Assembly (NCBI RefSeq): GCF_014904705.1 | Contig: NZ_JACZCQ010000006.1 | Coordinates: 620,001-684,000 of the forward strand | DNA from: Nisaea sediminum | Lineage (GTDB): Bacteria > Pseudomonadota > Alphaproteobacteria > Thalassobaculales > Thalassobaculaceae | DNA length: 64,000 bases | Direction of reading: 5' to 3' | Part shown: positions 38,397 through 47,863 of the stretch, one piece after another | How positions within the stretch are numbered: the first letter of the stretch is position 1 | How the letters are laid out: every line of letters begins with the position of its first letter | Translations under genes and position numbers: made by a program | Notes under the pieces: model-generated | What the model saw: the letters and a program-made list of their open reading frames with translations, nothing else | The model's database searches: none | What the model was told of the DNA's origin: nothing

Positions 38397-40950
38397 CGAT
38401 GTTCACAATCTTGTTCGGTACGACGATCACGCGGCGCGGTGCCTTGCCTTCGAGGATCTTCTGCACGTTCTCGAGTGCCAGTGCGGCCTCCTCGACGCCG
38501 GCTTTGTCCGCATCGCGTGCGGCGTCTATTGTCCCGCGCAACTTTCCGTTGACCTGTACGGCGATGGTAAGCGTGTCGTCGCGTACCAAATCCTCGCTAA
38601 AGACGGGCCAGGGCTCGCTTGTGAGCAGGCTTTCGCCGCCCAGTTCGACCCAGAGCTCCTCGGCGATGTGCGGAACCATCGGTTCGATGAGCCGGACGAG
38701 GGTCTCGTAGCCGAAACGGCGGGCCCAGGCGGAACCTTCGTCGTCACCGTCGAGATCCGCCAGCGTGTTGCTGAGTTCACGCACCTGGGCGACGGCTGTG
38801 TTGAAACGGAACCGTTCGATCGCCTCGCCGATGCCCTTGATCGCCTTGTGCACGGCCTTCTCGGCCGCTTCCGCCTTGCCGGAAAGTTCGGACGGACGCG
38901 CGGCGCCGCGCGGCGCGAAGGGTTTCGCCGGCTCGGTGATCAGGCGCCAGAGACGGCTGAGATAGCGCCAGGATCCCTCGACCCCGGACTCGGTCCATTC
39001 GAGATCGCGCTCCGGCGGCGAGTCCGACAGCATGAAGAGCCGGGCCGTATCGGCGCCGTAGCTGCCGATGATGTTCTCCGGATCGACCACATTGCGCTTC
39101 GACTTGCTCATCTTCTCGATGCGGCCGGCCTTGACGGGCGTTCCGTCGGCCGCCTTGACGAAGCCGGAGCCTTCCTTCTTCACCTCGGTCGGAAACAGCC
39201 AGGCGCCTTTTTCATCCTTGTAGGTCTCGTGACAGACCATGCCCTGGGTCATCAGGCCGGCGAAGGGCTCGTCCAGATTGAGGTAGCCGCACTTCTTCAG
39301 CGCGCGGGTGAAGAAGCGGGAATAGAGCAGATGCAGGACCGCGTGCTCGATGCCGCCGATATACTGGTCGACCGGCAGCCAGTACTCCGCCGCGTCCCTG
39401 GAGAAAGCATTCTCCGCCTGGGCGTCGGCGAAGCGCGCGAAGTACCAGGAGGATTCGAAGAAAGTGTCGAAGGTGTCGGTCTCGCGCTCGGCCTTGCCGC
39501 CGCAGCTCGGGCAGGTGACGTGTTTCCAGGTCGGATGGCGGTCGAGCGGGTTGCCTGCGCCTTCGAACTCGACGTCTTCCGGCAGTTCGACCGGGAGATC
39601 CGCTTCCGGAACCGGAACCTCGCCGCAATCCGGGCAGTGAATGAAAGGAACCGGACAGCCCCAGTAGCGTTGACGGGAAACGCCCCAGTCGCGGAGACGG
39701 TAGGTCGTCGTCTTCTCACCGCAACCCATCGCCTGCAGACGCTCGGCCACTTTCGATTTCGCTTCGTCGACCGAGAGCCCGTTGAGGAAGTCCGAATTGT
39801 AGATCTTGCCCGGACCGACATAGGCTTCGGTCCCGACCTCGAAACTCGCGGCATCGGCATCGGGCGGAAGCACAACCGGCGTCACCGGCAAATCGTACTT
39901 GCGGGCGAAGTCGAGGTCGCGCTGATCGTGCGCCGGGCAGCCGAAGATCGCGCCGGTGCCGTACTCCATCAGCACGAAGTTGGCGACATAGACCGGCAGT
40001 TCCCAGCTCTCGTCGAGCGGATGCACGACCTTGAGCCCGGTATCGAAGCCTTTCTTCTCTGCCGTCTCGATCTCGGTCTCGCTGGTGCCCATGCGGTTGC
40101 ACTCGGCGATGAAGTCTTTCAGGGCCGGGTTGCTCTCCGCCACTTGCGCCGCGATCGGGTGGTTCGCCGCGATGGCGCAGAAGGATGCGCCGTAGAGCGT
40201 ATCGGGACGCGTGGTGAAGACCTCGAGCTTTTCTTGGCTGTCCTTCAGCTTGAAGAAGACCCGTGCACCGTCCGACTTACCGATCCAGTTATGCTGCATC
40301 AGGGTGACCCGGTCGGGCCAGCGGTCGAGACCATCGAGCGCTTCCAGCAGCTCGTCGGCATATTCCGTGATCTTCAGGAACCATTGCGAGAGCAGGCGCT
40401 TCTCGACCGGCGCGCCGGAGCGCCAGCCCATGCCGTCGATCACCTGCTCGTTGGCGAGCACCGTGTTCTCGACCGGGTCCCAGTTGACCCAGCTCTCCTT
40501 CTTGTAGGCGAGGCCCGCCTTGTAGAAGTCGAGAAACATCTTTTGCTCATGACGGTAATAGGACGGATCGCAGGTCGCGATCTCCCGCCGCCAGTCGTAG
40601 GAGAGGCCCATGCTTTTGAGCTGCTCGCGCATGGAGGCGATGTTCTCATGCGTCCATTTCGCCGGATGCACGCCGCGCTCGAATGCCGCGTTCTCCGCCG
40701 GCAGACCGAAGGCGTCCCAGCCCATCGGGTGCAGGACGTTGAAGCCCCTTGCCTTCTTGTAGCGTGCTACGAGATCGCCGAGCGTATAGTTCCGCACATG
40801 CCCCATATGGATGCGGCCCGACGGATAGGGGAACATCTCGAGGACATAGTATTTCGGCTTGTCCGGGTCTTCGCTCACTTCGAAGCAATGCTGTTCTTCC
40901 CAGACATGCTGCCACTTTGCTTCGGTTTCGCGGAAATTGTAACGGGACAT
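38389..40950 (-). CDS. leuS: Leucyl-tRNA synthetase
   Basis: 853 aa class I synthetase of normal bacterial length. The HIGH motif is in [15 protein letters not shown] near residues 37-51 and the KMSKS signature in [13 protein letters not shown] near 610. The CP1 editing domain lies about 220-420 with the [11 protein letters not shown] motif. A zinc-ribbon with paired cysteines ([10 protein letters not shown] near 440 and CPSCGG near 480) is present. It charges tRNA-Leu and edits misactivated norvaline. It starts the leuS-lptE-holA unit. Confidence 0.97.
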   Translation of the reverse strand: MSRYNFRETEAKWQHVWEEQHCFEVSEDPDKPKYYVLEMFPYPSGRIHMGHVRNYTLGDLVARYKKARGFNVLHPMGWDAFGLPAENAAFERGVHPAKWTHENIASMREQLKSMGLSYDWRREIATCDPSYYRHEQKMFLDFYKAGLAYKKESWVNWDPVENTVLANEQVIDGMGWRSGAPVEKRLLSQWFLKITEYADELLEALDGLDRWPDRVTLMQHNWIGKSDGARVFFKLKDSQEKLEVFTTRPDTLYGASFCAIAANHPIAAQVAESNPALKDFIAECNRMGTSETEIETAEKKGFDTGLKVVHPLDESWELPVYVANFVLMEYGTGAIFGCPAHDQRDLDFARKYDLPVTPVVLPPDADAASFEVGTEAYVGPGKIYNSDFLNGLSVDEAKSKVAERLQAMGCGEKTTTYRLRDWGVSRQRYWGCPVPFIHCPDCGEVPVPEADLPVELPEDVEFEGAGNPLDRHPTWKHVTCPSCGGKAERETDTFDTFFESSWYFARFADAQAENAFSRDAAEYWLPVDQYIGGIEHAVLHLLYSRFFTRALKKCGYLNLDEPFAGLMTQGMVCHETYKDEKGAWLFPTEVKKEGSGFVKAADGTPVKAGRIEKMSKSKRNVVDPENIIGSYGADTARLFMLSDSPPERDLEWTESGVEGSWRYLSRLWRLITEPAKPFAPRGAARPSELSGKAEAAEKAVHKAIKGIGEAIERFRFNTAVAQVRELSNTLADLDGDDEGSAWARRFGYETLVRLIEPMVPHIAEELWVELGGESLLTSEPWPVFSEDLVRDDTLTIAVQVNGKLRGTIDAARDADKAGVEEAALALENVQKILEGKAPRRVIVVPNKIVNIVA

Positions 40951-41044
40951 CTCTCGGCCTTGGTCTTTGGCGCCCCAGGCGCCTGATCGTCTTCAAAACC
41001 GGCTCCCTGTGGGCGCCGGGCTGTCTAGGGTCCGCTCTTCTGCG

Positions 41045-41578
41045 TCAGTTCCCGGTGGAGCCGATACGGAGCTGGCGCGCTCGCGTAAGGATGGCGTCCT
41101 CGAGATCCCGATGGAGCTTCTCCTCGGTTCCGATATCCTGCCACTGCCCGTCGCCCGCGAGGCGTTGCTTGAACACCTTTGCACGCACGCCGTCGGAGCG
41201 GAGCGCCCGGTCGAGGATGAAGATATTGATCTTGAAGCGCTCGTTCGGGGTATCCGGCGGCGAGTACCAGTCGGTGATGATCACGCCGCCGAACGGATCC
41301 GCGGATGCCAGCGGCATGAAGGAAATGGTGTCGAGCGAGGCGCGCCAGAGAAAGCTGTTCACCGCGATGCCCGAACCGAGCGCCCCCTGCTGCTTCTGCG
41401 TGTCGGCATCCTCTCCGAAGAGTGTGAAACCGTCCTCGCCGAAGACCTTCGATTCTTTCTCGTAGGTCGGACGCCCGCCCGGCCCGGAGCGCGGATATTC
41501 GTATTCGATATCCGCGCCTTCGCATGCCGCCAGGGCGAACACGCCCAGCAACGCCGCGTATTTCAGTCGGCCGCACAT
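41045..41578 (-). CDS. DUF3576 domain lipoprotein
   Basis: 177 aa from the ATG at 41578; a GTG at 41620 would add 14 residues before the signal peptide. The signal peptide KYAALLGVFALAAC has a lipobox, so the mature protein is a lipid-anchored periplasmic or outer-membrane protein. The mature part (GSGIAVNSFLWRASLDTISFMPLAS, then DPFGGVIITDWYSPPDTPNERFK) is the DUF3576 core. It is found widely in alphaproteobacteria next to leuS-lptE and has no known function. Context suggests an envelope task linked to LPS export, which is inference. Confidence 0.88.
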   Translation of the reverse strand: MCGRLKYAALLGVFALAACEGADIEYEYPRSGPGGRPTYEKESKVFGEDGFTLFGEDADTQKQQGALGSGIAVNSFLWRASLDTISFMPLASADPFGGVIITDWYSPPDTPNERFKINIFILDRALRSDGVRAKVFKQRLAGDGQWQDIGTEEKLHRDLEDAILTRARQLRIGSTGN

Positions 41579-41915
41579 TCCCAAAAGCCCCGGAATCCTC
41601 AAATCAGTCAAGATTCGCACTCGCGTTTTTCATGTGGTCGAGACGCCTTTTACCGTTTCTGTCGGTTTGGAACAACTTGCCATGTGGAGGCAGCGGCCGA
41701 GTTGGCACTAAATCCGATAAATCCCCGATGTGCCATGGGTTTGTGGCATTTTCGCCACATTGAGACAGATTTGCATAAATGTCCGGCCTGTCTTTCTTGA
41801 CGGTCACTGGGGGACCGAATAGTGATGCTTTGACGTCAGGTTAGGGGGTTAAGCAGTTCATCTGCATTCAACTGACCGCGTTAATTCAACCGACGACTCT
41901 CGGGAGTAGGGGAAA
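41579..41915. promoter_or_regulatory. Porin upstream region with candidate promoter
   Basis: 337 bases without a gene, AT-richer than the flanks. TTGACG at 41797-41802 with a 17-base spacer and TAGTGA at 41820-41825 is the best promoter candidate for the porin, with a leader of about 85 bases. A small hairpin TGTGGC/GCCACA at 41742-41759 lies before it, within a cluster of TGCCA/TGGCA pentamers (about 41678-41760) that might bind a regulator. Confidence 0.45.
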
Positions 41916-43019
41916 ATGAAAAAGATTCTTCTCGGAACGACCGCGATTGTTGCCGCTGGCATGATCGCTTCGCCGTCCGCTGACGCTGCTGAAAAGCTCA
42001 AAGTGTCGGTCGGCGGTTACATGGAACAGTGGTTCGGCTACGTCTCTCAGGACGAAGGCACTGGCGTCACCAGCGACTTCAGCGGTTTCGACGTCAAGTC
42101 CGACTCCGAAATCCACTTCACCGGCATGACCACCCTGGACAACGGCATCTCTGTCGGCATCAACGTCCAGCTGGAAGCCAACCACAACGGCAGCGACCAG
42201 ATCGACGAATCCTACCTGATCGTCAAAGGCAACTTTGGTGAGATCAACCTGGGTTCCGAGAACTCCGCTCTCTACAAGATGAACTATGCTCCGGACGAGT
42301 ATGGCATCGGCATCAACTCTGGTGACCAGGGCGACTGGGTGACTCAGCCGTCCACCGTCTCCGGCGGTTCCTTCCGCAGCCCGTTCGGTTCCACCAACGT
42401 TGAGCCGAACCGGACCAACGACTCCGAAAAGCTGACCTACTACACGCCGCGTATCGAAGGCTTCCAGCTTGGTGTGTCCTACATTCCGGACACCAACCAG
42501 GACGCGAATGCCCAGCCGGACCGCAACGCCAGCTTCTCTGACGGCTATGCGATCGGTGCCAACTTCAAGCGTGACCTCGGCGGCTTCGACCTCGGCGTTT
42601 CCGGTGGTTACGGTGCGTTCACCGAAGGTGCGACCGCTGGCCAGGATGACCCGGCTGCTTGGGCCCTCGGCCTGACCGTCGGCTTCGGCGGCTTCTCCGC
42701 CGGCGCGTCCTATGCCAAGTCCGAAGGCACCACCGATGCCCTGGACGAAGAAGGCTACAACCTCGGCGTCGCTTATGCCTCTGGCCCGTGGGGCGTCAGC
42801 CTCGGCTGGTACCACGGCGAGCGTGAAGGCTCCACCACTGCTGGTGTGACCTCCGGTACTGGCGAACAGAACACCTATGCTCTGTCCGGCAAGTACGCGC
42901 TCGGCCCGGGCGTGACCGCTGCGGCCACCCTCGGCCACACCGAGTTCGACACCGACAACACCGGCGCGGAAGGTACCGATGGCACCTACTTCGTCGTCGG
43001 CATGAAGCTGTCCTTCTAA
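41916..43019 (+). CDS. Outer-membrane porin (Gram-negative porin family)
   Basis: 367 aa. A signal peptide (MKKILLGTTAIVAAGMIASP, cleavage near residue 25 after SADA) and a 16-stranded barrel pattern: alternating polar/hydrophobic strands separated by glycine- and aspartate-rich loops, ending in ...VVGMKLSF with the C-terminal phenylalanine needed for BAM recognition. SVGGYMEQWFGY and the GSENSALYKMNYAP loop resemble Rhodospirillaceae porins. Codon use is strongly restricted and differs from its neighbours, as for a highly expressed gene. It has its own promoter region and terminator. Pore selectivity cannot be read from sequence. Confidence 0.93.
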   Translation: MKKILLGTTAIVAAGMIASPSADAAEKLKVSVGGYMEQWFGYVSQDEGTGVTSDFSGFDVKSDSEIHFTGMTTLDNGISVGINVQLEANHNGSDQIDESYLIVKGNFGEINLGSENSALYKMNYAPDEYGIGINSGDQGDWVTQPSTVSGGSFRSPFGSTNVEPNRTNDSEKLTYYTPRIEGFQLGVSYIPDTNQDANAQPDRNASFSDGYAIGANFKRDLGGFDLGVSGGYGAFTEGATAGQDDPAAWALGLTVGFGGFSAGASYAKSEGTTDALDEEGYNLGVAYASGPWGVSLGWYHGEREGSTTAGVTSGTGEQNTYALSGKYALGPGVTAAATLGHTEFDTDNTGAEGTDGTYFVVGMKLSF

Positions 43020-43045
43020 TCCGGTTTCGGATTACGGACTACGGG

Positions 43046-43079
43046 AAGGGGCCGCCTTGTGCGGCCCCTTTTCTTTTTT
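43046..43079 (+). terminator. Intrinsic terminator after the porin gene
   Basis: A perfect 10-bp GC-rich stem, AAGGGGCCGC (43046-43055) and its complement (43061-43070), loop CTTGT, followed by TTCTTTTTT. It starts 27 bases after the porin stop and isolates the porin from the cupin gene. Confidence 0.93.
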
Positions 43080-43172
43080 GCGGCATGTATCTGATTTGCC
43101 GTCTGGCGCTTTGGAACTTCCCCTGCCCCTGATATACACATCCGAAGCAGATCGGAATGAGGGGGCGAGAGC

Positions 43173-44360
43173 GTGCAGTTCGAGAATTTCTTCAAGAAAA
43201 TCACCCGCGACCAGTTCTTGAGCGATTACTGGGACAAGGCCTATTACTTCGAAAAAGGCTCTTTCGATCCGATCGACGCGCTCTTCAGCTGGGAGCAGAT
43301 GAACGATCTGATCAACCGCTCGAAACTGTGGAACGCAAGCTTCCTGGAAATGGCCGTCAACGGCGATATCCTGCCCTCCGAGCAGTACTGCAAACCCGGC
43401 CGCGACCGTAGGGGAGCCAGCGTTCTTGTTCCGGATCCCGAGCGCGTCCGCTTCCTGATGTCCAAGGGCGCCAGCCTGGTTCTCGATTTCATCGAGGGGA
43501 TTCATCCGTCGGTCCAGGACGCCACGCGCTTCATCGAACGGCTGACCGGCACGCACGCCTCCTGCAACGCCTATTGCTCCTGGAACAGCGTTCAGGCCTA
43601 CAACTCACACTTCGACACGATGTGCGTCTTCGCGATCCAGATCGAGGGCGAGAAGACCTGGAACATCTACCGCGGCCGGGTGAATGAAGCGAACGACGTC
43701 CCGCGGGCCCGCCCGACGGATTTCTCGCGCGAGCAGCATAGTCAGCAGAGAGGCGAGGTCATGCAGCAGATCGTGATGCAGCCGGGGGATGTGCTCTATC
43801 TACCGCGCGGGCTCTATCACGACGCGATGACCACGGATACCGCATCGCTGCACCTGTCCTTCGGCGCCACCTATGTCGACGGCCATGCTTCGGTGAACAT
43901 GCTGACCCCCTACCTGCACCAGGACGAATTCTTCCGGAAGCGAATCCCACATTTCGATGACGGGGACGATCTGGCCAACTACATCACGGAGCTCGGCAAG
44001 AGGGTCGCCGAGCATATGGCGCGGCCGGAGTTCCACAATCACGTTCGCGGCTATCTGATGGCGCAAGTGGCTGACAAGGTGGTGCGCCACAATCTTCCGG
44101 ACCGCACGCCCGATATTTATTTCATGGTGACCCGCCGCCCGGTGAAACTGGCGCGCAGGGGACAGGCGGCGAGCCTGACCGGCGAGGGCTTCAGCCTCGA
44201 CATCGCGAAAGAGGATTACGCGGTCGTCGAAAAGATCGTCGGGTCCGAAGAAATCTGGCTTTCGGATCTTCGTGCCGCCTTCCCCGACCGGGTTCCGCAG
44301 TTCGAGGCTCTCCTGGGGGCGCTCGCCAAACACGGGGTGATCTGGCGGTTGCGCGGATGA
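43173..44360 (+). CDS. Cupin-4 / JmjC-type 2-oxoglutarate oxygenase
   Basis: 395 aa from a GTG at 43173 with GAGGGGG upstream. The fold is that of bacterial ribosomal oxygenases (Cupin_4): the iron-binding H-x-D is in YNSHFDTMCVF near residue 147-150, the distal histidine is in LPRGLYHDAMT near 213, and a winged-helix-like C-terminal domain follows (about 290-395). The best known member, YcfD/RoxA, hydroxylates an arginine of ribosomal protein L16. The protein lacks any signal peptide. It is followed within 20 bases by two sulfotransferase genes, which is not the RoxA context, so the substrate may differ. Confidence 0.85.
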   Translation: MQFENFFKKITRDQFLSDYWDKAYYFEKGSFDPIDALFSWEQMNDLINRSKLWNASFLEMAVNGDILPSEQYCKPGRDRRGASVLVPDPERVRFLMSKGASLVLDFIEGIHPSVQDATRFIERLTGTHASCNAYCSWNSVQAYNSHFDTMCVFAIQIEGEKTWNIYRGRVNEANDVPRARPTDFSREQHSQQRGEVMQQIVMQPGDVLYLPRGLYHDAMTTDTASLHLSFGATYVDGHASVNMLTPYLHQDEFFRKRIPHFDDGDDLANYITELGKRVAEHMARPEFHNHVRGYLMAQVADKVVRHNLPDRTPDIYFMVTRRPVKLARRGQAASLTGEGFSLDIAKEDYAVVEKIVGSEEIWLSDLRAAFPDRVPQFEALLGALAKHGVIWRLRG

Positions 44361-44379
44361 CGGGGTCGGAAACAGCGCG

Positions 44380-45225
44380 ATGAGCGGCATTCTCTGGCTC
44401 GCCTCCTTTCCCAAGTCGGGCAACACCTGGCTCCGGATCTTCATCGAGAATCTGTTCCGGAACAGCCCGGAGCCGGCTTCGATCAACGATCTCGGGGTCG
44501 TGCGGTTCGGCGACATGATGGGGCCGCTCTATGAACAGATCGCCGGCAAGTCGCTCGCACAGCTGAGCGATGCGGATATCCATGCGCTTCGCGAGCCGCT
44601 GCAGAAATCCTGGGCATCGCAGCCGGAAACCGCGATCGTGAAGACGCACAACGCGCTGATGATGCATGAAGGCCGGCCGCTCATTCATCTGGAGCATACG
44701 GCCGGCGCCGTCTATGTCGTGCGCAACGTCTATGACGTGACGGTCTCCTATGCCGATCACTACCGGCTTTCCCTGGACGACGCGGTGGAAGCCATGACCT
44801 CCTATCTGCAGACGACGCGGACGACAAAGGCCGCCGTGTTCCAGGTACTTGGCACTTGGACCGATCATTACCGGAGCTGGCACGCGGTGGAGAATTTCAA
44901 TCCGCTGACCCTGAAATACGAGGCGATGGCGAAGAATCCGACCAAACCGTTCGGCGCCTTCATGCGGTATCTCGGCGTCCCGAAGGATCCCGAAAGGCTG
45001 AAGCGCGCGATCCGCAACAGCAGCTTCTCCGTGGTTGCCGGCCAGGAAAAGCAGACCGGTTTCCGCGAGCGGGTCCACCAATCGCAGAAGTTCTTCCGGG
45101 CCGGCGGCGTCGGCGGCTACCGGCAGGTGCTGAGCGAGGATCACGTGAAACGCCTGACAGAGCGCCACTATGATCTGCTCCTCGAGCTTGGATATATTTC
45201 CAAGTCCGGAACGCCGCGCGTCTGA
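44380..45225 (+). CDS. PAPS-dependent sulfotransferase
   Basis: 281 aa. The 5'-phosphosulfate loop LASFPKSGNTWLRIFIENL is at residues 7-25, and the 3'-phosphate site VYVVRNVYDVTVSYADHY near 112-129 has the conserved arginine and serine. A probable catalytic histidine is in KTHNALMMH near 88-96. This is the classical cytosolic-type sulfotransferase domain. The acceptor is unknown. It starts 19 bases after the cupin gene and is followed after 21 bases by a second, TPR-fused sulfotransferase. No PAPS synthesis gene is in the window. Confidence 0.92.
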   Translation: MSGILWLASFPKSGNTWLRIFIENLFRNSPEPASINDLGVVRFGDMMGPLYEQIAGKSLAQLSDADIHALREPLQKSWASQPETAIVKTHNALMMHEGRPLIHLEHTAGAVYVVRNVYDVTVSYADHYRLSLDDAVEAMTSYLQTTRTTKAAVFQVLGTWTDHYRSWHAVENFNPLTLKYEAMAKNPTKPFGAFMRYLGVPKDPERLKRAIRNSSFSVVAGQEKQTGFRERVHQSQKFFRAGGVGGYRQVLSEDHVKRLTERHYDLLLELGYISKSGTPRV

Positions 45226-45246
45226 TCCGGCGAAATCGGGGTTTGA

Positions 45247-47157
45247 ATGGCTGCAGCTTCCTACGATCTTGGGCCGATCCAGCGTCTCGCTTCGGGCGGG
45301 CGCTGGAGGGAGGCGCGCGAAAAGTATGCGCGCGTCTTGCGTAAGGCCGGGGGCGACTGGCGGCCATACTACGCGATCGGCATGCTGGAGGCTTCCGGCG
45401 GTCATTTTGATCGCGCCGAGCAGCTTCTCGAAAAGGCCCGCAGCCTCGCACCGGCGACGGAGCTTCAGGTCGCCGTGAACCTGGCGCAGGTGCGTTTCCA
45501 CAAGGGCGCCGCCGCTGCCGCCGCCGAGCTGCTGGGGCCGATCGCCGGGCGGCTTCGCGAAAACCCGCAGGTCCAGAAACTCCACGGCAGCATCTTGCTG
45601 GAGCTCGGGCGCTACGACGAGGCGGCACTCGCGCTCGAAACGGCACTGGCGCAGGGCGACGATCCGGCTGTGCTGAACAATCTGGCGGTCATCTATCGCA
45701 GTCAATGGAACCTGCCGCGCGCTGCGGAGATGCTCGAACGGGCCGCGCGGCGGGATGACGGCATCGAGATCCGCAGCAACCTTGCCAGTATCTACCTCTC
45801 GATGGGCCGGAGCGATGCCGCGAAGGAGCGCTTCGAAGAGCTTCTGCGCCGGGATACCGGCGACCCGCGGGTGCTTCGCGCGCTGGCGCAGTTCTGCCGC
45901 GAAACGGGCGATCTCGCACGAGCGGTCCGGATGGCTAGGCGTGCTGTGACAGCGGACCCGGGGCAAACCGCATCACTGAGGCTCCTTGCCGAACTGCTCG
46001 ACCGGCAGTCGGCTCTGGACGAAGCGCTGCGGGTCGCGACGAACGGCGGCTTCCTCGCGCCGCACGATCAGTTTCTGACGGCTCTTCGCGGGCGCGTGCT
46101 CCGGCGGCTGAAACGTCACGATGAGGCAAAATCGTTGCTCGCGCCGGCTCTGACCGGAATTGCTCAAGGACCCGATACGTTCAGGCTCGGTTTCGAACTG
46201 GCCCAGACTCTCGATGCGCTGGGAGAATGCGAGGAGGCCCTGGAATGGTTCGAGACCGCCAATCGCGTGCAGTTCGAGGAGTTCCGCGACGGCCAGCTTG
46301 ACCCTGGCCGCGCCTTCTCGGAAGTCGCGGAGCTGGCGGCGGTATTTACCAAGGCCCCGGCCTGGGCGAAGCAGGAGGCAGCCTCCGCTCCGGGCGAGTC
46401 GGACCCCGTCTTTCTCGTCGGGTTTCCGCGCTCCGGCACCACCTTGCTGGATCAGGTTCTCGATGCCCATCCGAGTGTGGAGGTGTTGGAAGAGCGCCCG
46501 CTGATCACCAATCTGGCGCTCAGGCTGCGGGCGGAAGGGGTCTATCCGGGCGCGCTGGAGACTCTGCCGGAACAGAAGCTTGCGGATCTCAGATCCGCCT
46601 ATTTCGCCGAACGCTCGCGCTTCATGGTGCCGTCGGAAGGCGCCGTCTATGTCGACAAGATGCCGCTGAACATCGTCCATGCGGGCCTCATCAGGCGGTT
46701 GTTTCCGCGCGCGCGCTTCATTCTCGCGCTCCGCCATCCCTGCGACGTCTGTCTGAGCTGCCTGATGCAGAATTTCAGCCTCAACCATTCCATGGCGGTG
46801 TTCTGCTCGCTGGATGACACGATCCGTTTCTATCGTGAAGTCTTCTCGCTCTGGGAGCGCTACATGGAGACCCTCGATCCGTCGGTGGTCACGGTCAAAT
46901 ACGAGGACATGACCCGCGATCTCAGAAGCTCGACCGAACCGGTGTTGAATTTTCTCGGACTGGACTGGGACGAGCGCTTGCTGGCCTTTCACGAGCACGC
47001 CCGCAGCCGGGGCTATATCGCGACGCCGAGCTATGCGCAGGTGACGCAGCCCCTCTACGGACATGCCGTGGCGCGCTGGCAGCGATATGGGCCTAAACTA
47101 ATGGCGGCAGCCGAGGAGCTGCACGCGGAAATCGAACGCTTTGGCTATGGGGACTGA
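45247..47157 (+). CDS. TPR-repeat protein fused to a sulfotransferase domain
   Basis: 636 aa. Residues about 1-370 are tetratricopeptide repeats (for example AVNLAQVRFHKGAAAAAAEL and ALAQFCRETGDLARAVRMAR). The C-terminal sulfotransferase domain (about 385-630) begins FLVGFPRSGTTLLDQVLDAHP and has the 3'-phosphate site ILALRHPCDVCLSC. The layout is that of bacterial TPR-sulfotransferases, which resemble tyrosylprotein sulfotransferases more than the small-molecule type. The TPR part should bind a protein partner or substrate. It probably works with the two upstream genes. The gene ends four bases before yggS. Confidence 0.92.
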   Translation: MAAASYDLGPIQRLASGGRWREAREKYARVLRKAGGDWRPYYAIGMLEASGGHFDRAEQLLEKARSLAPATELQVAVNLAQVRFHKGAAAAAAELLGPIAGRLRENPQVQKLHGSILLELGRYDEAALALETALAQGDDPAVLNNLAVIYRSQWNLPRAAEMLERAARRDDGIEIRSNLASIYLSMGRSDAAKERFEELLRRDTGDPRVLRALAQFCRETGDLARAVRMARRAVTADPGQTASLRLLAELLDRQSALDEALRVATNGGFLAPHDQFLTALRGRVLRRLKRHDEAKSLLAPALTGIAQGPDTFRLGFELAQTLDALGECEEALEWFETANRVQFEEFRDGQLDPGRAFSEVAELAAVFTKAPAWAKQEAASAPGESDPVFLVGFPRSGTTLLDQVLDAHPSVEVLEERPLITNLALRLRAEGVYPGALETLPEQKLADLRSAYFAERSRFMVPSEGAVYVDKMPLNIVHAGLIRRLFPRARFILALRHPCDVCLSCLMQNFSLNHSMAVFCSLDDTIRFYREVFSLWERYMETLDPSVVTVKYEDMTRDLRSSTEPVLNFLGLDWDERLLAFHEHARSRGYIATPSYAQVTQPLYGHAVARWQRYGPKLMAAAEELHAEIERFGYGD

Positions 47158-47161
47158 GACG

Positions 47162-47863
47162 ATGGACATTGCGGAAAAAGATGCCGACGTGAACGTTGCG
47201 GACAATCTCCGGACTGTCCGCACTCAAATCGCGGCGGCCGCGGAAGCCGCGGGCCGCGCGGCGGACGAGGTAACGCTCGTTGCCGTCGGCAAGGTGCAGC
47301 CGGTCGAGCGGGTCGAGGCAGCGCTGGAGGAGGGGCAACGGGTCTTCGGCGAGAACCGGATCCAGGAAGCGCAGGGCAAATGGCCGGCGCTCAAGCAGAA
47401 ATATCCCGGCGTTGCCCTTCATCTGATCGGGCCGCTGCAGACCAACAAGGCAGCCGATGCCGTCGCGCTGTTCGACGTGATCGAGACGGTCGACCGCCCG
47501 AAACTCGCCCGCGTTCTGGCTGACGAGATGAAAAAGCAGGGACGCAGTCTCGAATGCTTCATCCAGGTGAATACCGGCGAGGAAGAGCAAAAGGCCGGCG
47601 TGCTGCCGTCGGAGGCGGATGCCTTCATCGCAACCTGCCGCAGCGAGCACGGGCTCAATGTCACCGGTCTGATGTGCATTCCGCCCGTGAACGAGGAGCC
47701 GGCGCTGCATTTCGCGCTCTTGCGGGAGATCGCCCGTCGCCACGGCCTCGAGAAGCTGAGCATGGGTATGAGCGGCGACTACGAGACAGCGATCGAGTTC
47801 GGTGCCACCCATGTCCGGGTCGGCACGGCGATCTTCGGAGAACGGCAGAAACCTACCGGCTAG
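47162..47863 (+). CDS. yggS: PLP homeostasis protein (YggS/PLPBP)
   Basis: 233 aa from the ATG at 47162. A single-domain TIM barrel like the N-terminal part of alanine racemase. The PLP lysine is in TLVAVGKVQPVE near residue 38, where most relatives have VSK, and the phosphate-binding GMSGDYETAIEFGATHVRVG near 200-219 and NRIQEAQGKW near 65 are intact. It keeps free PLP under control and affects amino-acid pools. It overlaps the convergent YkuD gene by four bases. Confidence 0.94.
   Translation: MDIAEKDADVNVADNLRTVRTQIAAAAEAAGRAADEVTLVAVGKVQPVERVEAALEEGQRVFGENRIQEAQGKWPALKQKYPGVALHLIGPLQTNKAADAVALFDVIETVDRPKLARVLADEMKKQGRSLECFIQVNTGEEEQKAGVLPSEADAFIATCRSEHGLNVTGLMCIPPVNEEPALHFALLREIARRHGLEKLSMGMSGDYETAIEFGATHVRVGTAIFGERQKPTG

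Noticed and set aside
45138-45154. TCACGTGAAAC in the first sulfotransferase gene, resembling half a parS site
   Set aside because: Only the right half matches; the left arm lacks the TGTT part, so the palindrome is broken at several positions.
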